Position numbers and translations under genes: made by a program. A stretch of DNA of 64,000 bases, from contig CM049993.1 in NCBI GenBank assembly GCA_016630955.3, positions 868,001 to 932,000 of the forward strand, read 5' to 3'. The first letter of the stretch is position 1. Each line of letters opens with the position of its first letter. Shown here piece by piece: positions 30,402 through 42,764 of this stretch. The notes under the pieces were generated by a model that did no database searches, was not told the origin of the DNA, and saw nothing but the letters and a program-made list of their open reading frames with translations. This DNA is from Didymella arachidicola. Its lineage: Eukaryota > Ascomycota > Dothideomycetes > Pleosporales > Didymellaceae.

Positions 30402-30597
30402 AGATGTTGAGAGACGTCAAGGTATAATAATGCATACATTGTGATCTACTATGCCCACGGTGTATCGAAGTTTTTCCACCACACCATCATCCATCCATCC
30501 GCCCGCTCGCAAGAAGCAGCATTTGAGCAGCTCGGCCCTGCACAACACAGCAGCCGAGACAGCATGGCGGAGCTCGTCCGTCTCGACTCGGCTTCGC

Positions 30598-31294
30598 TTA
30601 GATGTCGTCAATATCAATGTCCTTCTTGCCCGTGCCGTCGGCCTCGTCGCTGCTGTCCGAGTCGCGGTCCTCGTCGAACTCGAAGCCGATGCCCTCGTCG
30701 CCCTGGTCGCCGTACGTGTCGGTCTCGTTGATCTTTGCGTTCTCGGGGAGCTCGCCGTAGGCTTTTAATGAACGGGCCTCATCAGCTGTGGTGGTTAGTA
30801 AGACTCCTGGGCCAAGTACAACGATACTGCGGAATATTGTTGGAGCATCAGGGGGCCTACCGGAGTACTTCATGATGACATCGCCCTTCTCGTCCTGGTA
30901 GTCTCGCAGCGACAGCAGGATGATGTCGCCCTGGTTGATCCAGACCTTCTTGCGCAGCTTGCCGCGGATATGCGCGAGGCGGCGCGCGCCATCAAAGCAC
31001 TGCGCTTCCAGACGCCCGTTGCCCAGCATCTTGACGACCTGTGCGTACTCCTGGCCTTCCTCCTTGAACACGAGCTCGCGCTTCTCGTTGTCGTTCTCGT
31101 TCTTTCCACGTCTCCTGTTCTTGCCTCCCTGCGACGGCGTCAGTAGGTGCGGAGTATGCAAGAGAGCCGAGTCGCTGTGCAGCGAAGACTTTTGGGCAGC
31201 GAAGGAGTGCATGTGCGCGACGCGGGGCAGCCCCTCGCCTGCACATAGACAGCGGCGGGGAGTATCGTCTCACCTTTCCCTTGTTCTTAGGCAT
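30598..31294 (-). CDS. TIF11: translation initiation factor eIF1A, 158 aa
   Basis: eIF1A binds the A site of the 40S subunit, helps scanning and start-codon selection. Exons are 31294-31274 (MPKNKGK), 31128-30861 and 30785-30598. The spliced start MPKNKGKGGKNRRRGKNEND is the basic N-terminal tail. The OB fold is seen in GRLEAQCFDGARRLAHIRGK, KKVWINQGDIILLSL and DEKGDVIMKYSADEARSLK. The C-terminal tail is acidic (FEFDEDRDSDSSDE) and ends DIDIDDI, the eIF5B-binding element. The second intron (30786-30860) is 75 nt, has no stop and is a multiple of three, so unspliced mRNA stays open; family alignment shows it must be removed. The length fits the family (144-153). Confidence 0.95.
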
Positions 31295-31622
31295 GTTGGC
31301 GACTGTTCGGGGGCGGTGCGAAGGAGTCGGGGTGGGTTGTCTGAGCCTTGGGGGCGGTGGCAGGAGGTTGTTATACGCGGTGAGGCGAGGAAGTGTGTCA
31401 TTCACAGCCCTCCTTGTGCGCCCAAACCACGCTTTGCCGCATCTGTACTAGCGCCCGGCTCATCGAATAATTCTTTGGGCAGCGTCATTGCGCAGCACGC
31501 GCAGCTTCTCACGTGGATATTTGAACGTCAACAACACCAGGCCTCACCAACGCACACGTCAAAGCGCTGACCGAATACGCTCCTTTCGCTTGCCGCAGAT
31601 ACACGCTACGATTCATGGCGCA
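31295..31622. promoter_or_regulatory. divergent promoter region, eIF1A / unknown gene
   Basis: These 328 bp separate two divergent start codons and so contain both promoters. No clear box stands out. Confidence 0.4.
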
Positions 31623-32372
31623 ATGAAAATCATTAACAGGCTCGCCCGCCTCAAATCCGCCCTCTTTAAACTCAACTACTCGCCCACATATACCTCCTTC
31701 GTGCCTGCCCACATCGCAACAAGCCACACGCACCCGCTCCACATTACGCAGCGCCGCCTTCTCAAGCAGCGCAAGAAGGAAGGACTCTGGTGGCACACCA
31801 CAACGGGCGTCGACGTCTCCAAGTCGTCGTGCGTGAGGCACTGGGCCCTGCGGCGCCTGCGCCAGGCCTTTGTCGAGGAGCTGCGCGAGAGAGGCTACGA
31901 CGAGAGCGGCAAGCTAGTTGATGTGGATAAGATAGAGGACCCCTATGTGCGAAGGGTGGTTAGATCGGGGAGGTGCGCGGACATGCAAGGGACTGTTAGG
32001 ATGCACATTGTGCCGATGCTCGTGCCGGCGAAATACGAGAAGGTGAAAGAGGACGTACGGGGTGTCGTTGATGCGCTTGTTCAGACCGCTGTTGATGCCG
32101 CGCTGGACGTGAGGCGCCAGGCCAGCAGGAACGATGAGAGCAGGGATACGGTGCTTAGGTGGACACCGCAGGCGCAGAGACCGAAGACCCAGGGATCTGC
32201 GAAAGAACCGCCACAGGTGAAACCAACGGCGTCTTCCGAATTGGCTGCCAGGTTCGGGGACAGGACGGCTGCGGATGTAGCTTCGCGGACAAGACCGAGA
32301 ACTCCTGTTCACAGAGTGTCTCGCAGTGGGAAGTCCTCCACATCGAGTCTTGGAGAAGATTATTGTGTGTGA
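31623..32372 (+). CDS. conserved-looking protein of unknown function, 249 aa
   Basis: I do not recognise this protein. The frame is open from 31488, but the ATG at 31623 (MKIINRLARLKSALFKLNY) is preferred. The basic, amphipathic N-terminus could be a mitochondrial presequence, which is inference only. The middle, about residues 30-160, looks like folded protein: HITQRRLLKQRKKEGLWWH, VRHWALRRLRQAFVEELRER and VRMHIVPMLVPAKYEKVKED. The last 80 residues are polar and probably disordered. It has no membrane segment or known catalytic motif. It is divergent from eIF1A. An intron near the 3' end cannot be excluded. Confidence 0.6.
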   Translation: MKIINRLARLKSALFKLNYSPTYTSFVPAHIATSHTHPLHITQRRLLKQRKKEGLWWHTTTGVDVSKSSCVRHWALRRLRQAFVEELRERGYDESGKLVDVDKIEDPYVRRVVRSGRCADMQGTVRMHIVPMLVPAKYEKVKEDVRGVVDALVQTAVDAALDVRRQASRNDESRDTVLRWTPQAQRPKTQGSAKEPPQVKPTASSELAARFGDRTAADVASRTRPRTPVHRVSRSGKSSTSSLGEDYCV

Positions 32373-32548
32373 GCCTCGTAGGAACTCTTGTCTGACGAGG
32401 CCCCATACTCGACGGAAGGACATGCCACAATACACTCCAGGAAACAACATGAGCCGTCACAGACGGCGATCTCAGATGTGTCACTGTAATTACACCTGGA
32501 CACCAAGCTCTCCAAAGCTATGACCGCCTAGATTTTCTCCGCTGCTGG

Positions 32549-33380
32549 TCACATATTCAGCTCGTGTGTCCACAAACACGGCTGCTGCCTGTGCAGCCAC
32601 AGATACGTCTCGCCCACCGCATCAGCACTCATTTTCTTGCCAGTCTTCTGATCCTCGCCATCCTTGTCCTTGATGGACCCGTTGGCAATCGTGTGCGCAA
32701 CATGAATGCCCTTCTCGCTCAGCTCGCGCGCGAGCGTCTGCGCCAGCTGCCGCACAGAGGCCCGCCCAGCTCCATACGCAGCGAACTGCGCACTGCACCG
32801 CAGCGCGCCAAGGGTCCCAGTAAAAATCAACGTCTATTATGCACACAGTCGATCAGCGCTCTACAAGCAAGACCTCTGAACGCGAACACTCACGCCTTTC
32901 TTCTCGCCGCCGTCCGCAAGCGCCTTCTTACCATGGTCAGCATAAAACCGCTTCGCACTCTCCTGCGCAAACGTAAACGCCCCACCGACATACATCTCCA
33001 GTCTATCCCCAAACTCCTCCCTTGTCTCCGAGAGAAACGGCTTCTTGTCGCTGTGCTTGACGCTGTAAATCGCAATCTCCGCTTTCAACCCCGCGAACCT
33101 CTCGTGCGCCTTGATATCCTCAAACGCCTTCTCGATCGCGGCCTTTGATGTGTCCAAGGGAAACGCCTCGAGGATCGCGGAGGGGGTCGTCTGCCGGATC
33201 GACGCGATGACGGCGTGTAGGGATTCGGGAGGGCGCGCGGGCGAGCTTGCCCTGCGACGGGTGCGCGCGCGATTCCCGTGCCCTGGACTTGTTAGCTGCT
33301 TTCTTCGGTAGAAACCGAATGCTAAAACAAACCGTATTGGGCCCTGCGCCGATCAGAATTGCGAGGCCGTTCGGCGCCAT
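32549..33380 (-). pseudogene. short-chain dehydrogenase-like gene with a probable frameshift
   Basis: Three pieces line up: 33380-33333 (MAPNGLAILIGAGPNT, the nucleotide-binding start), 33282-32894 and 32833-32549. The joints at 33283-33332 and 32834-32893 have good GT and AG ends. In the second piece the first 53 bases read GTGIAR in one frame, then HPSQGKLA in another, then PESLHAVIASIRQ in a third. The last frame is the one that continues through YSVKHSDKKPF and VGGAFTFAQES to GTLGALRCSAQFAAYGAGRASVRQL, which holds the usual Tyr/Lys region of this subfamily in altered form. Compared with the family as I know it, about 19 bases are missing in two places. An alternative acceptor restores the frame but needs a 38-nt intron and drops the conserved GIAR segment. 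It is a likely pseudogene or assembly error. Confidence 0.6.
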
Positions 33381-34808
33381 TGGTGCGGTGTCTGGTCATC
33401 AAATGCTAATCACTTCGTTGTATCGTGGATGAGATTTTCTCGGTGGACTATGGGTCATTGGAAATGCAGTCCTCTGCTGTGTTTGACAATTACATGTCCG
33501 TCGATCCCGCAGCTGCAGCGCGCGCGCCGCCAGCGGATATGGTCCGTGGCTTTTGGTGCTTATCCCCGGTCGTGAAGGAGGCTACATTTCGATGCCTTAC
33601 GATGTCCATTGATGTCCGTCTGCGAACCTTTGTTACGTTGAGCCTTTCAAGGGAAAGGGAAAGGGCTGTGGCACATGGAGAAGGGGGAAGCGGGGGGATC
33701 TAATAGCCAGCGGACATGGTCTCTCAGCATCTGTATGCGTCCAGTGGTTTGAGAGAACGGTTGACGCTATAGATATTATGTACGCGGTGGTTTTACAATT
33801 GTTGCTTGCTCGCTTGATTGGTGACGTATGGAGAGGAAGGATGCTGGGGTATCGATACGCACAGGCCAGTTGATCTTTCTCTACTGCGCTCCAGATGATT
33901 TTTCCCTTTACAACCATTTCCCCATAGATTTGAAGTATTTGCTAAGAAGTAGCTTGCCTCAGGCCCTCGAACGATGCATGTGTATACAGCGCGTGGTGGG
34001 CTTCCGGATTCGAAGAAAAAGCTCTGTTGCTGCAAGATATTGCCCGCTTTACAGCCTTCGGAATTGATCACACTGGAGGTGTTGTCGGTCGCAGGAGCTA
34101 TATTGAAGTCAACCGAGCCTATGTCACTTGCGCCATTCGAAGCAGGTCTCGATGTTATTGGGCCATTCTCGTCCTCGCCGTCGGCATGTTGGGCAGTTAT
34201 AAGCCCGAAAATCCCTATCATACGTGTACTGCCCACGTCGGCTCTACATTTGAATGCATCCTCTCTAAGCTCTGATCAACAGCATGAGTTGAGTCTTGGA
34301 ATCTCTCGTTGTGGTAGTTGTAGCAGAGAAGCGTCCTTGGCGGACATGGGTAAGTGTGCAGAGATAAGGTAAGCTCCATACCCCACCTTTCAACTACGAG
34401 GTACTGATGATAACGGTTGGCAGATGCTTTACCATGAAGTATACCTCAAAAGCGTGGTTTCAGGTCAGATCTGGTACAGGCGAACCTACGACCATGACTT
34501 GTCGTCCGCGAGTAGGCAGCAGTAGCAGCTACGAAATGAGACAAGTGACTTCAGTGTCCTTCCCTAGTCAGACAAAAGTTATCATGACTTTACGCCGTGT
34601 ACTCAGGACTGACTCGATCCATATCAGCATGGCTGCAACTAGAGACTTCCTTCGCCTTATCCTATGGTTGCCAAGCCCGAGTTGTTCTGTCATAGAGATC
34701 CATATCGACTGTCAGAGAGGGCCATTCGTGGCTCATGGCTCCGTCAATGAGGTATAAAGGTGACCGCTGGTGACATCGAAGCCCCAATCTCATCCGATCT
34801 TCGACAAG
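33381..34808. other. intergenic, about 1.4 kb
   Basis: I see no supported gene. An open frame on the minus strand at 34236-33793 has no recognisable motif. The end near 34808 must include the promoter of the amine oxidase gene; a TATA-like ggtataaagg lies at about 34751-34760, roughly 50 bp before the start codon. Confidence 0.45.
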
Positions 34809-37366
34809 ATGGTTACTTCACTTTTCACATGGCTGGTATTTGCCAGCCCGGTGTTGGCCTTACCGCCACTCGGTTATGACCGAAAGCTTCTACACGAAGC
34901 TCTGGGGAAACGAAACTACAATGCTTCCTCGTCATGTCTCGATGATGCTGCACCTGTAACGACAGCTCCAAAGTCCAACATTTGGGCTCAGATCTCCGCT
35001 GCAGACAACCTGGCTGTGTGGAATCTCCTTCATGATCCCGCAACTGGTCTGAATCTTACTGATCCAGCTGATGCTGTTCCTTCGGACAACTACGTGTAAG
35101 TATCGTTAGCAGCATGATAGGCGGGCTCTAATGGCGAAAACAGGTTCTGGATTGATACTTTGCCTCTGAACAAGACAGATGTTCTGCCCTACCTTGATGA
35201 AAACGCAGAAGCACCTCCTCAATATGCCCGTGCGATCATATTTGAAGGAGGCAAAGAGGTCCCAAACTCGCAAGAGTATATGATCGGGCCATTGCCTGTG
35301 ACCGAAAGCACAAATGTCCAGAAGCTCGATTACCTGTACAACGGCGGCAGTGGCGGCTCTGTGCCGTATAACTCTAGGTACTTTGATGGCCCTCGAACTA
35401 GCGCTACAGACCCATTGGTAGCGTCTATTATGTCCAATATATCCGACATCACAGCTGCCTTGTTCCAGGGTGGGGTTTACTTTGGATCTGGTGACGAAAG
35501 AAGTGAGTTTTGTAAAGCTCGTGGAGATGTTTACTAACCATCGCAGCGACCTTGTCAGCTACTTCAGGTACACCTAACAGCTTCGATGGTACCCAGGCTT
35601 TCCGCAACATCATGTTTCGCATCCCCGGCCCAGCAAGTTATATGACACCGCTGGACTTCTTCCTTCTGATCAATTGCACCGGAACCGATGCATCCTTGTA
35701 CTCTCTCAAAGGGTTCGTCACTGGCGAGGAATTCTACCCCACTATCGAGGCTCTGCGAACGGCTTTCGATGCCGGCGAGCTAAGTCAGGAATACAATCAG
35801 ACACTCGATGCTGACTGGGCCCTTGTCGACTACAAGCCCGAACTTGGCAAGCGCGATCTTGAAGAACGACTTGCACCGGCCACACTCGAAATTGGTGGTA
35901 AGAGATACAAAGTCGACGAGACTAACCAGTACGTTGAATACATGGGCTGGTCCTTCTACATCGCTTTCACGCGAACTCTGGGTGTCATGTTCTACGACAT
36001 TCGCTTCAAGGACGAGCGGATCATTTACGAGCTGTCTATGCAAGAGGCAACCGCGCAGTATGGTGGAAATCAGCCAAAGGCCGCGAACACTGTTTACCAC
36101 GATACCTACTACAGCCTCGGTGCAGAAATGGGCACACTTGTAGAAGGCTACGATTGTCCGTTTGGCTCCACGATGTGGAATCTGTGCGTAACACCAGTAG
36201 CAATTATAGGAAATGTGGCTGACTTGATCTTACAGTACCTATCACTCTTATAACACCACTACGACCAACACACACGCCCTATGCATCTTTGAAGCTGACA
36301 TGAACTTCCCCTTATCGCGCCATCGCTACGGAAGTAGCAATGACTATGGATTCAGCAAGCTTGGCACAGTCAAAGGAGCTCAGCTCATCGTTCGTGCGAT
36401 CGCGACGGTTGGCAACTACGACTACATGTTGGACTATGGTTTTCACCTAGACGGCTCACTCGAAGTCAGTGTACGAGCCTCTGGCTACCTTCAGAGCTCC
36501 TTCTATTACCCTACACAGGGCAAGTGGGGTCCTCGTATTCAGCAAGGAACTCAAGGCTCCCTTCACGATCACATCATAACGTTCAAAGCCGACTTTGACA
36601 TTCTTGGGACCGGCAATTCACTACAAGTCTCCGAATTGAAGGCTGTCGAGCAGGAGCAGCCTTGGTTTCCCGAGCTGGGTGTCTTCGAACAAATGGAGAT
36701 GGATGTATGCATTATGCAGACCGAGCAGCAGTTCAATTGGGCAGGCAACAACGAAGCCATGTACGTCGTCTTGAACCCCAACGAGATGAACGTTTGGGGA
36801 GAGTCACGCGGATATCGAATCGTACCTGGGCGGTCGGACATCCACCTGACTACCTTAAAGTCGCCATGGTCGTTGAAGAACTCTGAGTTTGCGAAGTCAC
36901 ATCTTGCCGTATCAAAGTACCACGACACGGAACAATATGCTAATAGTGTGCAAAACATCAACAACCCCACACATCCCCAGCAGGACTTTAGCAAATTCTT
37001 CGACGGCGAGAGCATCGAAAATGAGGACTTGGTGGTATGGTTTAACCTAGGCATGCATCACTTCACACGGAGTGAAGATGTACCGGTGCGTTATTTCCTT
37101 TTTGCCGTTCACCTTCTACCACCGCCTCACGTATACTAACAGCCTTTTAGGTTACCCTATACACTGAAGCGTACAGTAGCATCGTGCTAGCGCCTCAGAA
37201 TTTCTTTGATCGGGCCCAAGACGGTGATCTGTTGAACAGGCGGTGGATTGAGGTCGATGCAGACAATGGTGAGCTCTCGTTCGAGGGTTATGGCGTCGGT
37301 CTGGACACATGCCCGATTGTGTTCGACGAACCGTCTGAGCGAATTCTTGGTGTTGTAACGGCGTAG
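34809..37366 (+). CDS. secreted copper amine oxidase, 782 aa
   Basis: Copper amine oxidases oxidise primary amines to aldehydes, giving ammonia and hydrogen peroxide. Exons are 34809-35095, 35144-35502, 35547-36183, 36236-37085 and 37151-37366; all phases agree. The N-terminus MVTSLFTWLVFASPVLALP is a clear signal peptide. The topaquinone precursor is the first Tyr of VGNYDYML, after splicing intron 3. Copper ligands are the HDH pair in LHDHIITFKADFD and the later His in FNLGMHHFTRSEDVP. The typical YHSYNTTTT and CIFEADMNFPL precede. Several N-glycosylation sites are present. The length fits fungal extracellular enzymes of this family. It could serve in use of amines as nitrogen source. Confidence 0.93.
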
Positions 37367-40300
37367 GGCTAATGCGACTTTGCCAATCAGTATGTCCGGC
37401 GTCTGTGCAAGATATAAGAGCCCTACGGGTAATTTCTTCAGGGTAGCTGCAACAGGTGAACGGTACGGAAGTTGGCCCTTTCTCCGATCGTGTTAAACCT
37501 CATCGTATATTTTGTCTAGAAGTTGTCTAGGTGTTGTGTAACTCACGGTAACCCGGGGGGCCTTTTGCCGCGATGCCAAAAAGCAAGTTTTCGCACTCCG
37601 TTACCAATTAGAGGGAAGATAGGCGATATATTCCAAATGGCAAGGCCTGCAGCAGTTTCGCATGCCAATTCTGAATCTGGGAAATGATTCGAATTCTGAT
37701 CAAGCTGAACGATACCTATCAGCTCTTGACGTGACGAGGCGCGCTGTGCTGCAAGGCACAGAGTCGCAATGGGTGTTACCAATCTCATATCGCAGTACAA
37801 GCATGCCGAAACGCTATTGCCGGGCACAAACTGCCGGGTGCTAGATGATTGGTAGACACGGCCACACTTTGACTTCCAGCCTTTCAGCCTTTCATGCGAA
37901 GACGGAGGAGCATTCCGTCTTGCGTGCTACTGCATGTCTGAGGGAGCAGTGTCCGGGCAGCGGCGATTGGGCACTCGAACGGCAAAGTCAACCTAGACTA
38001 CAAACAGGCAAGTGGGGAGACCACGAAGTACCTTTGTGCCTTTCATGCCACAGCTTCGACGTCTCGCGATGCACGCTCGCTCGATGTTACCTGCTTCACC
38101 CATTCTTCACAGTCCCGCGGGCTGCAGACTTCCCTCAGCTCTTCCGCGCAGATATCTGGCTTGTGCCAGGCCCACTGTTCAACCCTGGCTCACAGTCTCG
38201 CTTGCGCTTACTGATGACAGACTACATGCTTGGGTCAAACTTGGTATTGGCTACGCCGCGCATGTAAGTTTACGCGTTCCAGTGTCCTTTCGCATTCATA
38301 TCGCCTCTTATCTGTTGCCTAGCCGAATCTGGATTGCTGATTTCAGAATGATTTTTGGTCTTCCAGGGATGTCGTCATCATTTATATCTTTTAGGGCAGC
38401 GCTCACAGTGCCTCGTAATATTTCACTTCAGCCATTCGTGGAAGAAATACCGGCAATTCATTCCGCTTCAACAAGATGTTCGAAGTTGCCGAGCTCTACC
38501 ACAAACAAAAATCGTGCTACGAACCGTTACATCCGGCACAAGTTCAGCTTTCATTCTTGTTCGACGGGAAGGGCAGCACCGCAGCAGAACCATCTTTTCG
38601 AGAGGTACTACCCGGGCCCCTTCCGGTACTACGCCACGCTTGGATCTACCCATGCAACCGACCGACGCTTGCGATTCACGTGGCCATCCTTCATCCTTCA
38701 ACCCTCATCCTTCGTCAACCGAGCTTCTCTTGGCCGATCTCTAGTAGACGTGTACACATTCCACTACGCCGCAGTCACACAGCTCGTCCCTCCTCTCCCA
38801 CTGAGTCGCATTACGAAAGGGATAACACTTGGTAACTGCTCCGCACTCGCTTCGTAGTGTTTGCAAACCCTCTAATGGGGCAACTTTGGCGACGTAATTC
38901 CAAAGTGAATCTTCTGGAAGGACATTATGTTGACCCGCAGACGACCTTACCGCTAGTTTGAGGTTCAAGGATGGGCTCTCGTGTGCTTATTTAGGCGGTG
39001 GGATTCAGTACGACACGCGCCAATATTCCGCTGCGCTATATTCAGAATGCCAGCCCCGCAGCAGTGCTGTATGCGCAAGCCGGTGAACAATCGGCGATGT
39101 CAGTTGATATAGGTGGCTCTTGTGACAAGGTGAAATGCTGAGTGTGGCACGCGAACTATAGTTGGTAGCCGAGTGCGAAGAGTAGCAGTCAAGGGTCGAC
39201 ACCGCCTGTGTCGGTATGTGAGCTTTAGTGAATAGGCTCGGCCGGAGTAGCGACGCTGGGAATTATTGCCTGAGCCACTGGCAGACCCGCCTAAGTGGGG
39301 TGAAAACGTCGCGGGTTCCTTGATCAGAGATCAGAACGATCAGCCACCAAGCGACCTGACTACGAGCACGGGCCTAATTCACACGCGCTCTGGTAATTGC
39401 CGAAACCCTTGAACGGAGTACCTGAAGCTCCGGGGTTCATGAGCGGAGTTCCCAATGATCAGAACGCATTCGCTGAGTATTGGAGTTACTGTCTTCGACG
39501 CGTTGGTATAGCAGAAGCCACATTAGTCTGGCAAAGCGAGTGACTCGCATGGTCTCCGCTTGGTGATGGCGCGGCTTAATGCAATAGCAAAATCTCTATG
39601 AATCAGGCTCCCCATGTGGTTCGCTAGCTTTGGACGAATCCTTCTTAACAGCACGCCACTTCTTCAATTCAGGCGGCATCACGAGTTCTGACCTTGCCAG
39701 GATGCCTTTTTTTAGCGACCTGCAGTGTTGCAGACTCCGAATTGGAAGATCCACACTTCCGCATGCTGTACAATGGGCGTCGTCAGGGATATTTTACTCA
39801 CTGTCGAAGAGAATCCGTCGACAGCATAAGCCATTAGGTTCGTGGCAGGGCTCTGAGCCGCCTAAGGCGCCCCAATGATAGTCACTCAAGATAGTTGAGC
39901 TCAACACTCAAGAGAGGGAGCAGGCTACAGGCATGTTGTCTTACATGAGCATACCTTGTCGTGCCAGTAGCGATAGCGCTTGCGCCATGCGGCAGAGCTA
40001 GCTTTACGGGCCCTTCACTAGGGAACACTATCCGATCCGTATCATAGCAGCCCATTAGTTCTCGGGACGCTAGCCACTAACTTTTGTCTGGTCTCACCAA
40101 CAGCAAATGAAGCGACTGGCAAGCCAAAGCCTCGGCCGTCGGAAGTCTTTGGTCTGACCAATTGTGTGTAATTATACACTAGACCCTGACACTGTTCAGC
40201 GAAACACGGCTGTATATGCTCGTGATCAACTGGTGAGAGCTCATGTGCACATGGTGATTTAAATCACATTCATAACGGCTGTACTTATCACCATGACTTA

Positions 40301-41541
40301 TCGCGTGCATACCGTTGAATTATAGCCCGGCTGGAACGATGTGAAGGTGCACCACGGTATCTTGGTGTGCTCGGGTTTGCAAAGCTTAGCCAATACGGTA
40401 AGCTGCTTGCTGCGACAGAGCTATTGCCACGACATCACTCCGCACGGATTTTGTGCATCGTGATTTCAGCGTCAACGTCTTTATTCAGACCTAGGTATAG
40501 GTGAAATGATGTTCACCGCCTGTCCGCGCCGTGACCGTGCTGACCGGGGCACGGTAAAAAAATGAAGAATCCTTCGAAGCGTGGCATTTTGGAGGCTGAT
40601 AGCAGAATTACATGTCATATGCATGGCCAAGCCCCGCGATGATTACATTTAAGGTCCTCAATACGAGGAGTAGGGGGATTAAGCTCATCGTGCCCCGTAG
40701 GGCTGACGCGTGGTCCGGATCGCCAGGATGTATGATCTGCTGCTGATGCAGCAAGGAGTCAGAACAAAGGAACCCCTGCAAGCATCAGACACCGGCGGGA
40801 GCGTCTTACGCGCACCCTTGAGCCTCTGGACGCTGCAACCTCAACAGCTGCATTTTCGCATATCCCGCGAAAAGAGCCGCTCTGGGCTCCACATAATGCG
40901 AAGCATGAACACGGCAGATCAATGGTCCACATGGCCATCTTCGCCAGCATGGAGATCAGAAAAGCCGGGCTGCAAATATGTGCCGGTTGTAGGCGCATGG
41001 GCCGTAAAGGCGGTCTAACGATGAACGAGGGGAAGACTAGTTCCGCCCATGTAGCGAAGCTTCGACGACATTCCTTGCTCTGACCTGCATAGCGGTTTCT
41101 GGGCCCGGAACATAAGGCAAGATGGGGTCTGACGGGGGGCGGACACACTCGCTGACTGGCTGGCGAGTAGTGTGGATCAGGTCACGATGTGAGGCGGAGA
41201 ATGGGACTTGGCCTGGATTCTGAGAGGCAGGCTGCAGCCGGTGAGTGTCGTCCATTTCCTATGTGATCCCCCAACGGTAAGTGAACAGGCCAAGAGATAT
41301 CACTTACGGCTCTGTCAGCTGCGGTTCGACTGCTGATCAATGAACAATTCCTTTACTACCATCGCGTCACTTCGTCGTCGTTGGCAGCCTGGAGGAGTGA
41401 ATGATCAGAGGTTTATAAACCAGCCCGGATCAGTTCTTCCTTTGGTTACCACAACAGTTCAACGAGTCTCGTTCGCCTTCCTCAACAGAACAGTCAGGTC
41501 CCAATCCTTCAATTGCTATCGACCTCTCTCCACCTTTTATC
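37367..41541. other. gene-poor region of about 4.2 kb
   Basis: I found no supported gene, tRNA or terminal repeat pair here. Overlapping open frames at 38012-38857 occur in all three plus-strand frames, which suggests low stop density rather than coding. The high-coordinate end contains the promoter and leader of the dioxygenase gene. Old, decayed transposon sequence is possible but not visible as recognisable protein. Confidence 0.5.
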
Positions 41542-42764
41542 ATGTCAGCGCATACGCTGAGTCCAAGGTCATCGACCGAGAGTCTGCAAAGCAGCTCGTC
41601 CAGCTTCTCCATTCCTGACAAGCTTGCTCCTGCTCTTTCTAGTCCGATGGTCTGGGAAGGCACTGAGCTTGACCCAAAGCAATACATCGTTGAGCTTTCA
41701 AGGTCCGACATCGACAACATCCGCGCTGCGGTGGTCGGCTTCAAACTACAACGCCTCCCACGCAGCGAGATCTCTCAGCGTACATTCCCTTTGCAAGCCA
41801 ACTTGGCGCGCAAGCTCTCCGGTGTGAGCAAGGACCTTCATCAGGGCTTTGGCATCGTGGTACTGCGTGGTCTTCAGGCGGCCAGTCTGAATGATGAGGA
41901 AGCAGTGATTGCTTTTGCCGGAGTCAGCTCATACGTTGCGCCAGAGCGTGCGACCGACTCATACGCCAATCAGACGTTGAGCCATGTCCGAGATGCCACG
42001 AAAGAGACTGTGCCGGTGTGGGCGAAAGATATTGGCCTCGCAGGTTCCAAGATTACTGCTGCGATGGATTTTCACAGTGACCGATTCTCTGGGGACATTC
42101 TTGCTCTTCATGTCAGGAATGATGGTGGCGCAGGCATTGGAGGCGGTCAGTTTGTGGCTAGCTTCTGGAGGATCTACAACGAGCTGTTGAGAACTGAACC
42201 TGAGGTGCTGGAAACTATGGTCGAGGCGGACTGGCCATTTGAGCTGAAGCAAAAGTGACTTCAATTCATCACGAACAAGCATGAGCCAGAAACTAATCTG
42301 CACGCAGGGATCAAGCGCCCTACCTTGAGCTCGGCCCAACACTGTTTTTCTCACGGGGCAAGCCCATTTGCCAGCTTGTCAAAGCGCCGCTCCTCGGAAG
42401 CCCACGCATCCAACGAGACCCAAACATGCCAAAAGTGTCAGACAAGCAGATGTACGCTATGCATGTCATTCAAGAATTAGCGACGCGCTTCAGCGCACAG
42501 CTTGATCGCAAGCAAGGCGACATACAGTTTATCAACAACTTGAGCATCATGCATGCTCGTGAAGCGTACCAGGGAGCCAATGGGAAGGCGAGCACTCGAC
42601 ACTTGCTGCGCATGTTCCTTCGGGATCCCGAGAACGCCTGGGAGAAGCCGATCCAATGCCGAGCCAATTTCGACGATCCCTTCACGCCCGGCAGACACCA
42701 AGAGCTCCCCATCATTGACATGGATCCGTGGCGCGCCATCAGTGGTCGCGAGAGCCACGGTTGA
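41542..42764 (+). CDS. TauD/TfdA-like Fe(II)/2-oxoglutarate dioxygenase, 389 aa
   Basis: This belongs to the clavaminate-synthase-like/TauD superfamily of non-heme iron oxygenases. Exons are 41542-42254 and 42308-42764, with a 53-nt intron and phase 2. The iron ligands are the His and Asp of MDFHSDRFSGD (about residues 175-180) and a distal His in NNLSIMHAREAY; the 2-oxoglutarate-binding Arg is likely in RHLLRMFLRDPE. The segment FGIVVLRGLQ in the N-terminal half is typical. The spliced junction reads ELKQKDQAPYLELGPTLFFS, which confirms the intron. No signal peptide is seen. The substrate is not clear; fungal relatives act on taurine-like sulfonates, amino acids or secondary metabolites. Confidence 0.88.

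Noticed and set aside
33283..33332. Alternative acceptor giving an in-frame SDR protein
   Set aside because: It needs a 38-nt intron, below the usual minimum here, and replaces the conserved GIAR segment with unrelated residues.
33793..34236. 147-codon open frame on the minus strand
   Set aside because: No family, no clear start context and no splice partners; not enough to call a gene.
38012..38857. 281-codon open frame on the plus strand
   Set aside because: It overlaps other long open frames in the other two plus frames, has no recognisable motif and an irregular composition; more likely chance in a stop-poor stretch.
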